From the NCBI GenBank assembly GCA_035772405.1, contig JAYKKM010000049.1, positions 146,501 to 210,500 of the forward strand: DNA of 64,000 bases, in the 5' to 3' direction. The notes below the pieces were generated by a model. It searched no databases and had not been told where the DNA came from. It saw only the letters and a list, made by a program, of their open reading frames with translations. Of the stretch, positions 63,001 through 64,000 are shown piece by piece; the first letter of the stretch is position 1, and the number at the start of each line of letters is the position of its first letter. This DNA comes from Chrysogorgia sp. JL179-B06 (taxonomy: Eukaryota > Cnidaria > Anthozoa > Scleralcyonacea > Chrysogorgiidae). The translations under genes were made by a program, and so were the position numbers.

Positions 63001-63406
63001 AAGAACATGTTCATGGATACACGCGGGAAATTGGCAGAGCATAAAGAACGCGTAAGACTCTCGCTTTTTGGGAGCTCTGCCAATTTCCCAAGTTCATCCG
63101 TTCCATCGCTTAATGGAGGTCGCTCGATAGCCAATCAGAAGCTGCGTTATATTGAATCTATATTTTACTTCCTTTTCACAAAATACGACTTCGTTCTTTC
63201 AGGTCAATATCTCTTGGACAAAGACATCATTTGTGTATTCGGCAAAATTGTTGCGAACATGTCGGAGGATTCTCAAGAGCCCAACGACGATGACTTAGAT
63301 GAAGAGTTAGAACGTCACAGCAGGCTAGGCAGCCGTGTGATTATCCCAGAAAGAAAATCACCTTATACCACTATCAATCAAATTCCAGTATTCAAAGAAT
63401 GTCGTG
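50917..63406 (+). CDS. UNC13-like: unc-13/BAIAP3-family gene, partial copy B
   Basis: Exons: 50917-51163, 51457-52104, 53523-53724, 53879-53955, 54293-54470, 54565-54677, 58596-58781, 58900-58983, 59070-59135, 59595-59675, 60360-60597, 63203-63406. Lengths, phases and splice sites equal those of copy A and no frame is broken. By hand I count about ten differences over 2,324 bases, six of them changing residues (for example GIGTKE to GVGTKE, ANAAIKK to ANAVIKK, LLLTLN to LLVTLN). The four exons encoding the MUN start (3120, 11320, 13342, 15070) have no copy here; the terminal exon would lie near 65.6 kb, beyond the window. It could be a truncated paralogue, a pseudogene or the other haplotype of copy A. 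Confidence 0.82.
51457..52104 (+). CDS. UNC13-like: unc-13-like B, linker/MUN exon
   Basis: Counterpart of 18513-19160; 648 bp; changes A to P near the start and T to A in NDVADGT. Confidence 0.82.
53523..53724 (+). CDS. UNC13-like: unc-13-like B, MUN exon
   Basis: Identical to 20575-20776 as far as I can see. Confidence 0.8.
53879..53955 (+). CDS. UNC13-like: unc-13-like B, small exon
   Basis: Identical to 20931-21007. Confidence 0.75.
53963..54250. repeat. TCTG microsatellite and polypyrimidine tract, copy B
   Basis: Slightly shorter than the copy A tract (about twelve TCTG units). Confidence 0.9.
54293..54470 (+). CDS. UNC13-like: unc-13-like B, CVRVNN exon
   Basis: Identical to 21351-21528, with the family motif CVRVNNIRTIKNVL. 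Confidence 0.83.
54565..54677 (+). CDS. UNC13-like: unc-13-like B, MUN exon
   Basis: Identical to 21623-21735. Confidence 0.8.
54708..58405. repeat. 18-bp minisatellite, copy B (about 3.7 kb)
   Basis: Same family as 21766-25925 but with its own variants: 15-bp units (TTCTCGTATTCGTCC) at about 55895-56150, GTCCACGTCCTTG units at 55260-55660, and CTTCTCG units. Copy A's common TCCTCGTATTCG units are nearly absent. The arrays have clearly changed independently. Confidence 0.95.
58596..58781 (+). CDS. UNC13-like: unc-13-like B, MHD2 exon
   Basis: Counterpart of 26119-26304 with three amino-acid changes (A to V, L to V, I to L), the most diverged exon of the pair. Confidence 0.85.
58900..58983 (+). 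CDS. UNC13-like: unc-13-like B, MHD2 exon
   Basis: Counterpart of 26423-26506; one silent change (CTA to CTG). Confidence 0.8.
59070..59135 (+). CDS. UNC13-like: unc-13-like B, MHD2 exon
   Basis: Identical to 26593-26658. Confidence 0.83.
59140..59532. repeat. GGAA microsatellite, copy B
   Basis: Same tract as 26660-27045, with rearranged GGGA and GGAAGAAA interruptions. Confidence 0.95.
59595..59675 (+). CDS. UNC13-like: unc-13-like B, MHD2 end exon
   Basis: Counterpart of 27106-27186; one silent change. Confidence 0.85.
60360..60597 (+). CDS. UNC13-like: unc-13-like B, start of C2-like region
   Basis: Counterpart of 27871-28108; one silent change. Confidence 0.75.
60598..62700. repeat. 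18-bp minisatellite TACCTTTCTGATCCCTTC, copy B (about 2.1 kb)
   Basis: Same unit as 28109-31895 but about 1.7 kb shorter, with only two of the GTCTTATCTTTCTGATCAG variant blocks (near 60970 and 61762). Its 60710-60800 and 61500-61580 segments repeat one another. Confidence 0.95.
62706..63002. mobile_element. TTAA-flanked palindromic MITE, copy B
   Basis: Counterpart of 31902-32198 with the same TTAA borders. Confidence 0.85.
63203..63406 (+). CDS. UNC13-like: unc-13-like B, acidic exon
   Basis: Identical to 32399-32602, including the acidic NDDDLDEELERH run. Confidence 0.75.
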
Positions 63407-63565
63407 GTGAGTATTATAGGCTCTTCCAGTCCTAGAAAAAAGATGGTTTCATATTGTTTTCCAGTGCCCCTAACCTCAACATTTTTTATTGTCTATTAAC
63501 TTTTAAAATGATAAAGTAACTACTTTTGAAGATTTTCGTTTCTTCGCTTTCTTTTTGAGATATAT

Positions 63566-63875
63566 TTATCACTTATTTACTGAGACCGAGGGAAACAGTG
63601 TGTTTTGTGGACCCGAGACCGCCGTTGACGCGCATGCGCACTGCACCCATTCTATTGTGGACCGGTCAATAAATGTTCTGTTATGGACCGGTTGCCTCGT
63701 TGCCAGGGCAATGCAGTAAACACGACGTTTTGCGGACCGGCACGTGATACGCTTTTGTCCAATCGGAAAACAGAAAAATTGAACTTTGACACTAACTATA
63801 TAACAAATCAGTTTGTCGGCGGTCTCGGGTCCACAAAACACACTGTTTCCCTCGGTCTCAGTAAATAAGTGATAA
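63566..63875. mobile_element. nested foldback element, short form
   Basis: Termini TTATCACTTATTTACTGAGA and complement, 310 bp. It lacks the internal inverted duplication of the 751-bp form at 32762-33512 and sits at the same host position. Confidence 0.8.
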
Positions 63876-64000
63876 TTGTTTGATGATATGCAAACGTCTG
63901 GAATTTCGTCACACATCATGCATAATGAGTTATCAGAGAATGTTATATATCTTTACCGTCATGAAATCAAAACACTAAAGTGTGAATAACATGTGCGCGT

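Overview
This is eukaryotic, intron-rich, AT-rich animal DNA. Exons of about 65-650 bp with GT-AG borders sit among large introns full of minisatellites, foldback elements, tRNA-derived SINEs and 5'-truncated LINE pieces. The LINE fragments (motifs LHWLPVR, PKLWNSLP) and many palindromic MITEs suggest an early-branching invertebrate such as a cnidarian, but the sequence alone does not settle the species.

Three gene units are supported. (1) Plus strand, 3120-35154: the 3' part of an unc-13/BAIAP3-family gene (MUN domain plus a very divergent C-terminal C2 domain). Seventeen exons are visible; the last sixteen chain in phase to a stop at 35152-35154. The 5' end lies before the window, and one linking exon between 3278 and 11320 is probably missing from my model. 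(2) Minus strand, 39966-44333: the last three exons of a WDR91 orthologue, tail-to-tail with gene 1. Its upstream exons are not seen. (3) Plus strand, 50917-63406: a near-identical partial copy of gene 1 with twelve intact exons; it lacks the four exons encoding the start of the MUN domain, and its last exon would fall beyond the window.

The duplicated block runs about 15.3-34.0 kb (copy A) and 46.6-64.0 kb (copy B). Both copies begin in a polypyrimidine tract (about 0.23 kb in A, 1.65 kb in B). By hand count their exons differ at about ten of 2,324 bases, while the intronic arrays differ greatly in length. The block is either a recent tandem duplication or a second haplotype misplaced by the assembler. 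It lies where the upstream WDR91 exons would be expected.

Introns carry two 18-bp minisatellites several kb long, GGAA, TCTG and CCTTT microsatellites, and foldback elements in which several families are flanked by TTAA. A hAT-like MITE has landed 8 bp inside a WDR91 intron, and its target-site duplication copies the 5' splice site. The very long ORFs in the window come from short repeats and are not genes. There is no prokaryotic content, CRISPR array or operon. I found no wholly new system; the most noteworthy points are the duplication, the broken WDR91 locus, the splice-site transposon and the nested foldback elements.
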